NCBI GenBank assembly: GCA_011109175.1
Contig: RDEW01000023.1
Location: forward strand, 810,140 to 874,139
DNA: 64,000 nt
DNA from: Dicyema japonicum
Taxonomy: Eukaryota; Dicyemida; Rhombozoa; Dicyemidae
Direction of reading: 5' to 3'
Below, piece by piece: positions 20,961-32,740 of this stretch (the stretch's first letter is position 1; each line of letters opens with the position of its first letter). The notes under the pieces are model-generated. The model made no database searches. It was not told the origin of the DNA and saw only the letters and a program-made list of their open reading frames with translations. The translations under genes were made by a program, and so were the position numbers.

Positions 20961-22640
20961 ATTTTTGATTCTTTCCTGAAACTATTGATCCGATCCTCCA
21001 CAATTCTGCTAATCGTTTCTAAGAGCTTGTTTTCATTTTCACTTAGACAGTCTTTCAGTTTCTTGTTTAAAAAGAGCTTAATTGCAGCTCTCCTTGTCTT
21101 CTCTAGGAGGGATAAAATCTTCTCCCTCTTCGGAGAGAAAAACCACCCCTCGCACCCATAAATAGGCTAGGAAGAATAACTCCTTTGAAGATGAACAGGT
21201 AGGTGTCGCGGCTAACGTGTAACATCCGTGTATATAGGAGCGACTGAAAGGCTCTCTTTCCCCCTCCCTTTATGTCGTCCATGTAATCTCCTGCGTGTCC
21301 GTAGTTGACCCCCAGGTAGCGCAGACTGTGTGTATTGTTTACTCCCAATGTGTATTCTTGTTTCAGGTGTTTTTTCACATTGCTTATTCGGAGTGCCGGG
21401 TGGCGTAGTGGTTAGGTGTCGGGCTAAAGTAACTTAGGTTGCGGGTTCGATTCTCGCTGCTGTTCACCTGGTGGAAGGTTCCACGCATCTACGACGCGAA
21501 AAGGGTTTGATGAGTGACGTTGTCATCAGTGGATCCTCACCGCGGAACTGGATTGTCTAGAAAAGACCCACATTCAAGAAAAAGAAAAAAAAGAAGTGAA
21601 GATTATTCCTTGGTTTTACGATTAATTATAATTAACTGTTCTTTACTTAAATAAAGTGTGTGTCCTGCCTATGCGAAGCTATAAATACTATGGCTCTCGT
21701 GAAAAGGCTTTATTATTATTATTCGGAGTGCGCAAGATTTTTCAGCAGAGAACTTTAAACCTCTCAAGTTGCACAAATGGTCAATCTGGTCAACATATTC
21801 CCAGATTCTTCCTTCAGATATAGAAGATTTTAGAGATGTGTCCACCACGATTACGTCATCCGCATAAATAAGAAGACTAGTATTAATATTCCTCGGACGT
21901 GGAAAACTCAACATAAATATATTAAACAAAATAGGGCTCAATACTGAACCTTGAAGTACTCCCCTCTTGAATGACATTGCATCGGATATTCCACGCACCT
22001 TCACAAAAGATTTTTTTACTGAAGATAATTTCTTAGCCAAACAAATAGGTATCTTGGAACACATGCTGATGCAATCTGCTTTAACAACGCTTCGTGACAT
22101 ACACTGTCGAATGCTTTCGAGATATCAAGTTTATTTGTTTAAATCAGAGCCGTTAAGTATCGAAGACTAACAAAGTATTATTACTATCATTTAGACATCT
22201 ATGCAATCGTGGCTTTTAACTTAACAACTTTATTTTGTCTTTAAGGCTATTGTTCACATCGGTTGTGAAGTTAGCCACAAGGGATGACGAGCGTTGAGAT
22301 CCCCACATATTAGTAAATTCTTCAGTCCGGAAAGGCAGAATATTTGGGGAACATAGTAAGTTGGACAGGAACCCTGTGGAGGGATGTACACATTCCAGGA
22401 ATAGCTGGAATTTGATAGTGATTTGCTTCAAAAGTTTAGAAATTTGAGGGCTTATGTCGGTACAGGTAATATTGTTCCTCACAATAGTGAGTAGGCCTCC
22501 ACAGTGGCCTTTCTCCCGATCTATACGGATCACCGTGTATACGGAAAAAGAAGGTGTTGGAGTGATTGGTGATAATTTGTATTTTTGGATTAGTCAAAAA
22601 CGGCGGCAAAAAATTCTTTTGGCAGCTGTAGTATCTTAAA
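20961..22640 (-). mobile_element. LINE-B second copy, split by a SINE
   Basis: Minus strand, 5' to 3': APE endonuclease piece KGHCGGLLTIVRNNITCTD and SKLLKQITIKFQLFLECVHP (22533-22216), RT piece GISDAMSFKRGVLQGSVLSP, ILFNIFMLSFPRP, LLIYADDVIVVDTSLKSS (22100-21735), then after the SINE the tail RYLGVNYGHAGDYMDDIKGG, KRAFQSLLYTRMLHVSRD. The YADD box is intact, but there are stops, a missing N-terminal half of the RT, and the SINE insertion. Confidence 0.8.
21397..21718 (+). repeat. tRNA-headed SINE with 13-bp target-site duplication
   Basis: Starts with a tRNA-like head: A-box-like TGGCGTAGTGG at about 21401 and B-box GGGTTCGATTCTC near 21442. A unique body follows (GTTGTCATCAGTGGATCC), then a 3' tail (ATGCGAAGCTATAAATACTA) ending in (TTA)n. 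Flanked by the 13-base direct repeat TTATTCGGAGTGC at 21384-21396 and 21719-21731. It sits inside the LINE-B copy, so it is younger than that copy. Not a functional tRNA gene: no anticodon/acceptor pairing and a long 3' extension. Confidence 0.92.
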
Positions 22641-23066
22641 TCTGCTTAAATAATTCATATAATAGGAAAAAACCGACTAAACTGAGCCGATTTAACAAAG
22701 TGATTAATTAAGGGCAAAACAGGATCCCGACCTCAACCTTGTCGGTGTTGGATCATTTAGATACTTGAGGACAACATTTTTCCTTTAACAAAGTGATATA
22801 GGAAAATACGCAAATAATATCGGCAATCGATAAAAACCAATAATTCACCAAAATTTCCAATTCTTCTAAAACTTTGCGTATCTCACGGTTCCGCCATTTG
22901 TTAATGAACACCAATAGAAGGAAAGATCACATCCACTTTAAAGATATTTACTGCAGCATATGTATGTCATACTACACCACAGCTGCATCACCACCTCAAC
23001 CTCAAACCAATAAGCTGACCATAGCATAACGATAAAGAAACCAAAATGTATAATCCATTAGCAAAG
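22641..23066. other. spacer 3' of GLMP
   Basis: AT-rich, nothing recognised. Confidence 0.35.
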
Positions 23067-24395
23067 TCAATCAATTAAAGGGGAATAACTGTAATCTCTC
23101 CTTCTATATAATCCAAATACATATCCCCCCAAAGCTAACAACGGCAACGAAAAAATAACGGAAAACACAATATAGAACAAAGTCATGTTTTCCGGGACAT
23201 CAGTTCCAACAGTAACAGAAAAATGCCTAAAATACGACTATTTTACAACCACGCAGCAAATCCGGTAGACTGGTAGGGGTCTCCGCTGGTCAATGGAACT
23301 GTCAGAAAACATGTTTTTATGGTATCAAGGCCATCTTTGGTGGTTAGGTTAACACCATTAAGGGAATTCACTTGGACCAAATTCCCGTTCTCCCCCGCCG
23401 TTTTGGAAGACAAATAAATACTCGGCCATTTCATGTATATTTGACCCATATAAGGATCCTTTTCACACAGCACCCGATTCATCTAGAATATGATAACCAA
23501 ACAACATAAAAGACTCCTGGAATGTGAGAATCAATGACCTGTCTTAGTCGACTCATTTCAACATGACAAGAGTTCCCCCACGAAGTGGTAAATTTGAAAA
23601 TCAAACTAAAATTAAATAACTCTAATGTTATTAATTTAATATTTAATAATATTTTACTGAGATTTCTTAAATTTGCTGACATAATTATCCGCAATAATTT
23701 TAACCCCCAACTTATTGTAGCTAAGCTGCAGGTTAGGATACGCCCCTGAGGACTCCCCGTTAATGATGAGCTAGTTATTAATTTAATATTTAATAATATT
23801 TTACTGAGATTTCTTAAATTTGCTGACATAATTATCCGCAATAATTTTAACCCCCAACTTATTGTAGCTAAGCTGCAGGTTAGGATACGCCCCTGAGGAC
23901 TCCCCGTTAATGATGAGCTAAGGAAATTTAAAATTTTACTAGAATATGGAATCCATGTGTTGAAAGGTTCAAATAGCATGTGTTAGGTCCTGATTCGCAG
24001 TTACTATAGTTGAAGGTCCATTTCATGTCACCAGGACATAAAATCGTCTTATTTCCTTCGAGAGAAACGTCAATAATCTAAATTTATTAATTTAAGGTGG
24101 TCAACCTCGGACATAAAAAATCCAAAAAATTGTTCGTCTTTTAAGATTTTTGATTTATTTGAAGTAAATTTTTGTAAGTCATTGGTAGAATTTTTGACGA
24201 ATATTTTAGGTGATCCAATGTTTTCCACGGAATATTCAACCATTGAGCGGGAATCCACGTAGGTCACCTCAACAAAATCATGGTTGCCCATATCTTTGAA
24301 TTTTTTGACTGTGATCTTAATATTGTACTAAAAATGATAACATTTTTCAGGGAATTATATTTACTGAATAAAAACAACAAGACAACAAAAAACAT
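23067..24395 (-). CDS. GLMP: glycosylated lysosomal membrane protein (GLMP/NCU-G1)
   Basis: Type I lysosomal membrane glycoprotein; in vertebrates it stabilises the transporter MFSD1. ATG at 24395-24393 starts a hydrophobic signal peptide (MFFVVLLFLFS). An early exon reads MVEYSVENIGSPKIFVKNST, aligning with the 'LHYVWSSLGPLAVVMVATNT' region of human GLMP. Later exons include ILCPGDMKWTFNYSNCESGP with N-glycosylation sequons, GESSGAYPNLQLSYNKLGVK, DPYMGQIYMKWPSIYLSSKT and STGFAAWL. The last exon has the single TM helix and a short tail ending RRRDYSYSPLID, like the human tail ending KKYSEYQSIN (Tyr-based lysosomal sorting). A 20-nt intron joins AAWL to HFSVTVG. Stop at 23067-23069. Several junctions are not unique. 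An exact 147-bp tandem duplication lies inside the gene. Confidence 0.7.
23627..23920. repeat. exact 147-bp tandem duplication inside GLMP
   Basis: 23627-23773 and 23774-23920 are identical. The unit contains the exon reading GESSGAYPNLQLSYNKLGVK plus flanking intron sequence. If real it gives two consecutive copies of one exon. Confidence 0.95.
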
Positions 24396-24510
24396 GAATT
24401 ATAATTAATTTTTAATTAATTATTTCAAATTAACTTTGTAAATTTAATTTTTATTTAAAATAAATTATTTTTAATGTGGATTTTGTAATTTATTTTTATA
24501 TTCATAACAC
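24396..24510. other. AT-rich GLMP upstream region
   Basis: Extremely AT-rich; presumably contains the GLMP promoter. No motif recognised. Confidence 0.3.
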
Positions 24511-24650
24511 CGAACCGACGCCTCTGGAGGCCCATATGATACTCGACTCCAGAATGCAGGAATCCAGCCCGTCCTGAACGATCATGCGCGGGCACGAGGT
24601 AGGAACACCGGTCAAAGATGAGCTCAATGGGTTCCGCGATTTTGGGATTC
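24511..24650 (+). mobile_element. LINE-C tail fragment
   Basis: Matches the LINE-C tail: ACGCCTCTGGAGGCCC, ACTCGACTCCAGAAT, CATGCGCGGGCACGAGG, ending near AAAGATGAGCTC. Same order as 8010-8300. Confidence 0.65.
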
Positions 24651-24913
24651 TAAATAATAATAATAAATTCATATTATTATTTAGAAAAATGGAATTTTTT
24701 TCAATTTTTTTCAGAACTCAATAGCCGCCATCATCCAGTCAGACTTCTTTGAGGTAGTTGATAGGCAGGTAGTTGTGGTTTTTTTAGTTGCCAGATTGAA
24801 GCAAGCATCCAATTTTCTCCTCGTGAGGGTTAACAAAATCGATAATTGCTCTGTCCTACATGATAGCAGCTAGTCTCCTACAAGTTACTAATGTCGTGGG
24901 ACTAGATAATGCC

Positions 24914-25049
24914 TATTTTCGGATACTGAAGGACATGATGTTTGAAAAGGGAACGTTTATTTTCGGTGGTATTCGGTATATTTGTTATTAAACAAAATTT
25001 TAACAATGAAGACAAAATACTAGGGTGTGGCCTTCAGTATCCGAAAATA
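24914..25049. repeat. 19-bp perfect inverted repeat, 98 bp apart
   Basis: TATTTTCGGATACTGAAGG at 24914-24932 is the exact reverse complement of 25031-25049. It could be the ends of a 136-bp MITE or a hairpin. I see no convincing target-site duplication. Confidence 0.6.
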
Positions 25050-25097
25050 ACTTTATAATCTTTTTTCTCGAATATATCAGAGTGTGACAGCCTCAAA

Positions 25098-25310
25098 ATG
25101 ACAAAGTCTCTTGAACAACCCAATAGGCCGGAAATCAAACTACATCTGGATGCGTTCTCTAGATACGAGAAGAATCCTTCCCATTTGTTGGGATTAATCC
25201 GCTACAAACTACCCGCAGGAGAAATCCTGGTATGGACAATGGGATTACTTAACTTGGCTGATAACTCTTGTCCTCTTTTTTGTGGTTCCAGGGTTAATAT
25301 ATTAAATTAA
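25098..25310 (+). CDS. hypothetical 70-residue ORF
   Basis: Starts MTKSLEQPNRPEIKLHLDAF and continues RYEKNPSHLLGLIRYKLPAG. Composition is protein-like and it could be one exon of a larger gene, but I recognise no family. An upstream frame (24719-24900: IIQSDFFEVVDRQ) may belong to the same gene. Confidence 0.3.
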   Translation: MTKSLEQPNRPEIKLHLDAFSRYEKNPSHLLGLIRYKLPAGEILVWTMGLLNLADNSCPLFCGSRVNILN

Positions 25311-25487
25311 ATCAGTGTGACTCGCGAACCATTTGACCTAGCTAGATGGTGATTGGAAAACATTTGCAGCAAATCATTCAATCCTAATATCAACTGCTTA
25401 CCAGGGATTAGCAAACGGAACCATCCAGACAAGAAGGGGTGGACTAACAAAAAATCACAGGGAAACATAAAAGTTTATTCTTTTTTT

Positions 25488-25733
25488 NNNNNNNNNNNNN
25501 NNNNNNNNNNNNNNNNNNNNNNNNNNNNNNNNNNNNNNNNNNNNNNNNNNNNNNNNNNNNNNNNNNNNNNNNNNNNNNNNNNNNNNNNNNNNNNNNNNNN
25601 NNNNNNNNNNNNNNNNNNNNNNNNNNNNNNNNNNNNNNNNNNNNNNNNNNNNNNNNNNNNNNNNNNNNNNNNNNNNNNNNNNNNNNNNNNNNNNNNNNNN
25701 NNNNNNNNNNNNNNNNNNNNNNNNNNNNNNNNN
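25488..25733. other. assembly gap (246 N)
   Basis: Run of N flanked by poly-T on both sides. Confidence 0.99.
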
Positions 25734-26005
25734 TTTTTTGTTTCTATTCAACATTCTCATTTTGAATGGAAATATTCTCATTTTGAATGTGAAATGGTAT
25801 AGTTGTCTCCAACATTCAAAATACAGAGAATGATTCTAATCCCTGGCAAAACATCTGGTAAGATAAGACTGATATTACCAATCTTTTCACGTACTTCAAT
25901 AGATTTTTTTCTTCATGATGTAAATCTTTATATACATAGAAAATTAGCACATGGTTTAGAGAACTAGGAGAGTGTCGCGAATGCTATGGAATCGAATCCA
26001 TTTAA

Positions 26006-27063
26006 TTAAAATCTTGAATATCGAAATAGTGATTTAATGAAGGGAATTGTATCATCTTGTTCGAAGTAGTCATTAAGTCTTAAAAAATCCCTCGAAAGGT
26101 CAAGTTTTGACGTAGCTCTGGGGAGAAAAGCACGAGTTTTTTTAACTCTTTTTTAATTTCCCATAAGAAATATCTCAACAATGGCTATGATACTAAACGA
26201 AAAAAGAAAACCAAGTTAACTCATATTTTTAAGACTTTCAAACTAACAAGTGTTCACTAAGCTTCACTAAGCTTACTTGACTTTTGTCGCAAGCACTGAT
26301 AAAGTGGAATACATCCACGCTCGATTTAGTCGGACAAGTGATTAGAGTCAATAGTTAACTCATATATTAAGCCTTTCAAGCAAACAAAAGTTTAATCTAG
26401 ATAATTCAGTTCATATGGTAAATTCCAATTAAAGGGAATTCTACAGTGCCAAACTTATAAAACAGCAGCACTCATATTAGCTTTAATTTATTAAGCTCCT
26501 TCAAACTGGCAAGACCTCACTTAGGTGACTCGACTTTTATCGTAAGCATTACTAAAGGGAATATCTCAATGCCTGGGTTAAACGGTTAGATGATAAAACA
26601 AAGCACAATTAACTAACTCCAGAATATTCCGCCTATATTTGCAAACTCAACAAAAGTCAAATTCAAGTGAGCTTAAAATTCCCTCAACAGTAGCAGAAAA
26701 ATTGCTGAAATTGGCATCCAACAGACAAGCCTGAACAAACTGAGGGACATCTTCCATGAATAACTGATTTATCCGCTCAGTCACTTCAAAAGGACTTTTA
26801 GTAATGTACTCCTAGCATGATTGAAACCACTACTTTGACAGCAAATGATAATGCAGAAGAACTTTTGACAAATTGATTCAAATATTCATAAAAGTCACCA
26901 CAGCTTGTTTCAGAATCATTTGGGGGTGCAAATTGGATACGAAATTTGCGGATTTTATACTGAAAATTAAATAATAATTACCTGTTTTCTGAAAATAAAC
27001 AATAAAGTGTCTTCCCTTCGAAATATTTTCAGCCAATTTTCGCAATGACAGAGGAAAAAACAC
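26006..27063 (-). CDS. unrecognised multi-exon gene with degenerate repeats
   Basis: Minus-strand exons read as real protein: MFFPLSLRKLAENISKGRHF (from 27063), KIRKFRIQFAPPNDSETSCG and DFYEYLNQFVKSSSALSFAV. A 22-nt GT-AG intron then leads to EYITKSPFEVTERINQLFME, DVPQFVQACLLDANFSNFSA and TVEGILSSLEFDF. Downstream, 26200-26700 holds four degenerate units of about 125 nt, the first overlapping the TVEGILSS exon. Further on is ATSKLDLSRDFLRLNDYFEQ, DDTIPFIKSLFRYSRF with TAA at 26008-26006. The mix of clean exons and a degraded repeat array suggests either a repeat protein whose middle has decayed or exons I cannot splice. No family recognised. Confidence 0.45.
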
Positions 27064-27397
27064 TCCTTTAGTGAAATTTATGTATTACTAAGATTGTGGA
27101 ATTTTTTCTTATTATTAGCTGATAATTTTCATTTATTTTTAGTTCTAATTTCTCAGATTCGATTGTCTATTATTATTATCATGTCTACATTCCATAATGG
27201 CTTTATACTGGAAGGTTTGAATTGCTGAAATGCGTATTTCACAAGACTAATTTTTTTGTTAATCATTTCCATATAAAACGGACAAAATTTCCCTCCAAAA
27301 ATAAAAAAAATCTATTTTCATAATCGAAAAAATAAGTTTTTATTTTTTTAATAAATTTAAGGTTATATTTAAATTTAAGTTTAAATGAAAAATATGA

Positions 27398-27885
27398 AAA
27401 ACATAATTTCGAAGCTAAAATTCATTTTAATCTGCGTTCGTCTCATTTAGATGAGGAACTCTAAGAAATTTCAGACAAACAAGAAGTTGTACCCACATAA
27501 GAGGATTAAGCCATTCAGCGCTATAGAGCTATAATGCCATCTAATCTCCCCATATATTGCGACAAGCTAACCACGTGGTTAATTGTTCGGACGGTCGAGA
27601 TGGCGAGGTATCCCTATTGCACGAAATATTACTCCGCTTCANAAACATAATTTCGGAGCTAAAATTCATTTTAATCTGCGTTCGTCTCATTTAGATGAGG
27701 AACCCTAAAGAAATTTCAACAAACAAGAAGTTGTACCCACATAAGAGGATTAAGCCATTCAGCGCTATAGAGCTATAACGCTATCTAATCTTCCCATATA
27801 TTGCGACCAGCTAACTACGTGGTTAATTGTTCGGACGGTCTAGGTGGCGAGGTATCCCTATTGCACGAAATATTACTCTGCTTCA
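27398..27885. repeat. 243-bp tandem duplication joined by one N
   Basis: 27398-27640 recurs at 27643-27885 with a few substitutions; the N is at 27642. The second copy continues into an open frame (NYVVNCSDGLGGEVSLLHEI, 27801-28007) that I cannot assign. Confidence 0.85.
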
Positions 27886-28060
27886 TGGCGGATCAAAGCC
27901 CTTGTATTCATCTGGTAAGGATAGACGTGGTGACAGATTCTGGAGACAAGTTCACACAAATGGAGTGGACAATACATCTGGGTTCTTGTCCAGCCAAATT
28001 GAAGTAACTTTGAGGATTATCTGATAGAAGATAATACGAAATATAGTTTAGTTCAGCCAT

Positions 28061-28326
28061 GCCCAAAGGGGAGCCACGAAAAAAAAGATTTTTAATACAA
28101 AATTTGTTGAAAATTAATATATAATTTTATTTTTGAGGTCATTTTTGAAGTTTCCTCATCTCTTTTTTCTGGACTTTTCTTTTGTTTAATAATTGCCCAA
28201 AGGGGAGCCACAAAAAAAGATTTTTAATACAAAATTTGTTGAAAATGAATATATAATTTTATTTTTGAGGTCATTTTTGAAGTTTCCTCACCTCTTTTTT
28301 CTAAACATTTCTTTTGTTTAATAATA
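28061..28326. repeat. 134-bp tandem duplication
   Basis: 28061-28194 and 28195-28326 share the GCCCAAAGGGGAGCCAC start and an AT-rich body, with no N between. Confidence 0.85.
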
Positions 28327-28559
28327 AAATTGTTTATAATTTTATTATTATTTTTTCCAGTATTCGTATATAATTTACTATGTGGTCAACTTTTTATCAA
28401 ATCGTACAATCTTATAAATAAATAAAATAAAAATATTTATAATAATGATTAATTATTTTAGAAAAAAACTGGATTTGAGTAATATAACCAAAAAAGCATC
28501 GACAATATTCTGAAGAATATTTATCATGGATTTATTACATCACCTAATAATCGAGATAC

Positions 28560-30140
28560 GCCATTTTGCTTAATATGCCATCGTACAGGATATAATATGT
28601 CACATCCCCACTTGTGGAGGGGCCTTTGAGTGGAACTATGGAGGAGATAATTCTTGCTATTAATGGATGCAAAAATAAAGCTCCGGGATGGGATTTTATC
28701 CTCTTGACTGTCTTCAAAAATGCGGGAATATTATTATTGAAAACGTTATGGGCTTTATTTAATTCTTCGTGGTGTTCCGGACATGTTCCTTCTACGTGGA
28801 AGAAGTCTTTTGTACGGATGATCCCGAAGAAGGGAAAAGCTAGTTCAAATCCAGAGAACTACAGGCCAATAAGCATAATATGCAGTATATCGAAAATCAT
28901 GGAAAAAATCATTTTCAACGAATCATCAAAATACGTTGAAGACAACAATTTTCTTCTTGATGATCAGTGGGGTTTTCGCCCCACTAGAGGTACTGGAGAT
29001 TCTTTCTCAATATTATCAAATTTTACATGTGTTGCTAAAAGGAAAAGAGAATGTCTTACGGCCATATGTCTAGACATATCACAGGCTTTTGATAGCGTTT
29101 GGCATGCTGGGTAATTGAAAACTTTGTCAAGTTTTAATGTTGGGAGCAAGGCTATAGTGTGGATTTTCTTTCTAGTAGATAATCGTTTATACGTGTTGGA
29201 GATCATATATCAAAGAAAATTTTATTAAAAAGAAGGGTTCCACAAGGGTCAGTCTTAAGTCCTTTCTTATTCAATTGTATTATGTGTGACATTCCGAAGG
29301 TTGAACACCAAAATTCGAAAATGCTTATTTATGTTGATGACATTCTTTTGCTTGATCAAAGGGTCAGTCTTAAGTCCCCTCTTATTCAATTGTGTTATGT
29401 GTGACATTAAAATTCGAAAATGCTTATTTATGTTGATGACATACTTTTGCTTGATCAAAGTATTAATAGATCGATTTCCTGAAAACGTGTTTCAACACAT
29501 CTAAAAAATTAAATGGTGCCGAGATAAAGGTTTATCCCTATCTTTTGAAAAGTGTACTGCTTCATGGACTGTGAATAACAAGAATAAATCAAACATTTGT
29601 ATTATTACTGAAGCAATCAAATGCATGGAAGAGTTGCAATATCTTGGTGCTTGTGTGAACTCGAAGGGTTTCTTCATTAATTATATCAAGAAAAAGAGGA
29701 AAAAAGCTACAGCTATGTTGAAATCGCTTCTACGTTTTCAATTAAGTCCGGAAACTTTTTTTATGTGTATACAGCTTGTATAGAACCATTCTTGATTTAT
29801 GGCTTCCAAGAATGGTTTGAAAGTGATGTGAAGTACTCTTGTAGAGCTTCTCGATAAATCGAGGAGATATGCTATTAAACTAACATATGGACTTGATTTT
29901 GAGTCTAAATTACCGCCTAGTGATGAGAGACATGCAAGATTCATTGAGAAAAATATTGCACCACCTGAAAAAATAATTCTTGTTGGATGCAAGGGGTCAA
30001 TAATTCGAAGAGGAGACATATGGTGTCTCGTTATACCAGACTCATCAACAGGACAAATTCGTTGTCTTTTCCCTTTCTAATTAGTTTTTAATTAGCAACG
30101 AGTTTGTTATGTTAATAAAAAATTATCTATCTATGCCATC
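28560..30140 (+). mobile_element. LINE-D (Jockey-like) copy
   Basis: RT reads GCKNKAPGWDFILLTVFKNA, PSTWKKSFVRMIPKKGKASS, NPENYRPISIICSISKIMEK, DDQWGFRPTRGTGDS, AICLDISQAFDSVWHAG; after a frame change, SVLSPFLFNCIMCDI and MLIYVDDILLLDQ (YVDD box, seen twice because of a duplication of about 100 bp at 29246-29459). The tail reads ELQYLGACVNSKGFFINYIK, KATAMLKSLLRFQLSPETF, SRRYAIKLTYGLDFESKLPP. The 3' end has an ATCT-rich terminus near 30135. Stops and shifts show it is dead. Upstream 28330-28560 is plain AT-rich. Confidence 0.8.
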
Positions 30141-30264
30141 GTACATTAACGAATGAAAGCATGAAGCCAAACTAAAAATCATTTGGATAGTGCACATAAA
30201 AATAAAAAAGATAAACCAAATCTTTGGATTTTTTATAAAACTGACGGCAAAAACTTTTTTTAAT

Positions 30265-32740
30265 ATTTATTAAAACTCGACAAAAAAAGAATTTGGTAGT
30301 AAATTTCAAATTCTATTTAGGTTTAATCAAATCATATAAAACGTGTAAACATATGTCCAAATGCGGAAATTATCATAATATTGGAGAAACACTAATTATT
30401 CCTGCTGCAGAAATAATTTTATCTCAAGTTCAAAATGTGGATTCGGATTAAAATGTTGTTAAACTTTGGGAGTTTTTGATTGAGGTGGTGACTACATCTC
30501 TATTGCACTATGTCTTATTCGTATTCTTTACCGACTTCTCAGGACTTAAACAATTGCAGAGGACTTAAACAACCTCACAAGAGACACCAACTGGTATGCG
30601 ACCTAGCCACAAGAAGAAGATAGGACTAAACACCAGGCTTAGAATATACAAAGCTTTTGTCATCCCAGTAATAACCTACAACTCTGGGATTTGGGGAATC
30701 TCTAAACGGGAAATGGACCGTCTTGACTCTTTCCACAGAGTTCAGCTCAAATCGGTAAAATCAACTGGCCTATGAAGATCTCTGATGCAAACCTTTATAA
30801 TGAATGCAAATACGGCGTGCTGTCAGATGATATTTTCAAATCAAGATGGAGCCTCTTTGGCCACGTGGTACGCTTAAATGACCAGGTCCCCGCAAACGTC
30901 GCAATGGATAACTACTTCGCACACACAGGAACCAGATTTCGCAGAAGGCCAAGAACGACACTTCCGACTATCTTGAACGAAGACCTATCGACGGTTGGTA
31001 TGAGACTAACTTCGGCGGACGATCTGGACTACCTAAGAGAATTAGCGCGCAATAGAAGATCATGGTCGAGGTTAACGGAGAGGATGATTAGGAATACGGC
31101 ACAAGGGAAACTTTACTAATTTATGTTTTCTCGGGAGTGCTTTTAATAATAATAAACTTAGGAAGACACAGGATATAATACAGTAAACTCTCCCAAATTT
31201 GCCATTTTTGGTTCCAGCTCTTTGTTTTAAACGTTCTCAAAAAGATCCTTTTCAATTTCGTTTAAATCGGATGCTATTTCATTCTTGTTTAGGGATTTCA
31301 TTTCAGTAGTTTCTTCGTGGATGAGTATCTCATTATCATAAATTAATGATGTTATTTCTTCTTTATCCATTGCATTTTTTCAGAAAAATTTATAGACAAA
31401 TTTTTCGATTTNTATTGAAACTCGACAAAAAAAGAATTTGATAATAAATTTCAAATTCTATTTAGGTTTAATCAAATCATACAAAACATGTAAACTTTTT
31501 TCCAAGTGGGGAAATTATCATAATATTGGAGAAACACTAATTATTCCTGCTGCAGAAATAATTTTATCTCAAGTTCAAAATGTGGATTCAGATTAAAATG
31601 TTGTTAAACTTTGGGAGTTTTTGATTGAGGTGGTGACTACATCTCTATTGCACTATGTCTTATTCGTATTCTTTACCGACTTCTCCGTTCACTCTGGGAA
31701 CTTTCAATTGCAGAGGACTTAAACAACCTCACAAGAAACACCAACTGGTATGCGACCTAGCCACAAGAAGAGGATAGGACTAAACACCAGGTTTAGAATA
31801 TACAAAGCTTTTGTCATCCCAGTAATAACCTACAACTCTGGGATTTGGGGAATCTCTAAACGGGAAATGGACCGTCTTGACTCTTTCCACAGAGCTCAGC
31901 TCAAATCGGTAAAATCAACTGGCCTATGAAGATCTCTGATGCAAGACCTTTATAATGAATGCAAATACGGCGTGTTGTCAGATGATATTTTCAAATCAAG
32001 ATGGAGCCTCTTTGGCCNAACGGGAAATGGACCGTCTTGACTCTTTCCACAGAGCTCAGCTCAAATCGGTAAGATCAACTGGCCTATGAAGATCTCTGAT
32101 GCAAACCTTTATAATGAATGCAAATACGGCGTGTTGTCAGATGATATTTTCAAATCAAGATGGAGCCTCTTTGGCCACGTGGTACGTTTAAATGACCAGG
32201 TCCCAGCAAATGTCGCAATGGATAACTACTTCGCACACACAGGAACCAGATTTTGCAGAAGGCCAAGAACGACACTTCCGAGTATCTTGAACGAAGACCT
32301 ATCGACGGTTGGTATGAGACTAACTTCGGCGGACGATCTGGACTACCTAAGAGAATTAGCGCGCAATAGAAGATCATGGTCGAGGTTGACGGAGAGGATG
32401 ATTAGGAATACGGCACAAGGGAAACTTTACTAATTTATGTTTTCTCGGGAGTGCTTTTAATAATAATAAACTTAGGGAGCCACATGATATAATACAGTAA
32501 ACTCTCCCAAATTTGCCATTTTTGGTTCCAGCTCTTCGTTTTAAACGTTCTCAAAAAGATCCTTTTCAATTTCGCTTAAATTGGATGCTATTTCATTCTT
32601 GTTTATGGGTTTCATTTCAGTAGTTTCTTCGTGGATGAGTATCTCATTATCATCAATTTATGATATTACTTCTCCTTTATCCATTGCATTTTTTCAGAAG
32701 AATTTATAGACAAATTTTTCGATTTCAATCGGATCGTGAA
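30265..32740 (+). repeat. 1.1-kb LINE-A tail region present twice, with two Ns
   Basis: 30265-31411 recurs from 31413 to about 32740. Each copy carries the LINE-A tail (115 codons at 30772-31119 and 32086-32433, SRWSLFGHVVRLNDQVPANV, intact) plus AT-rich 3' flank. A second internal repeat (31859-32017 / 32019-32177) meets at the N at 32018. The N at 31412 marks the main junction. A 3' segment (31150-31411, 32470-32740) downstream of each LINE tail resembles the end of the pogo-like element. Confidence 0.8.

Noticed and set aside
21397-21470. tRNA gene
   Set aside because: A and B boxes are present, but this is the head of a 322-bp dispersed repeat with a TSD and a second copy at 58.65 kb.
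25353-25802. ORFs spanning the second N run
   Set aside because: Same artefact; the flanks are poly-T and show no coding character.
26200-26720. CRISPR-like array
   Set aside because: Units are degenerate, about 125 nt, with no constant short repeat or unique spacers, and the genome is animal.
30772-31119. Host gene of 115 codons repeated three times
   Set aside because: It is the C-terminal tail of LINE-A; intact only because insertions are young.
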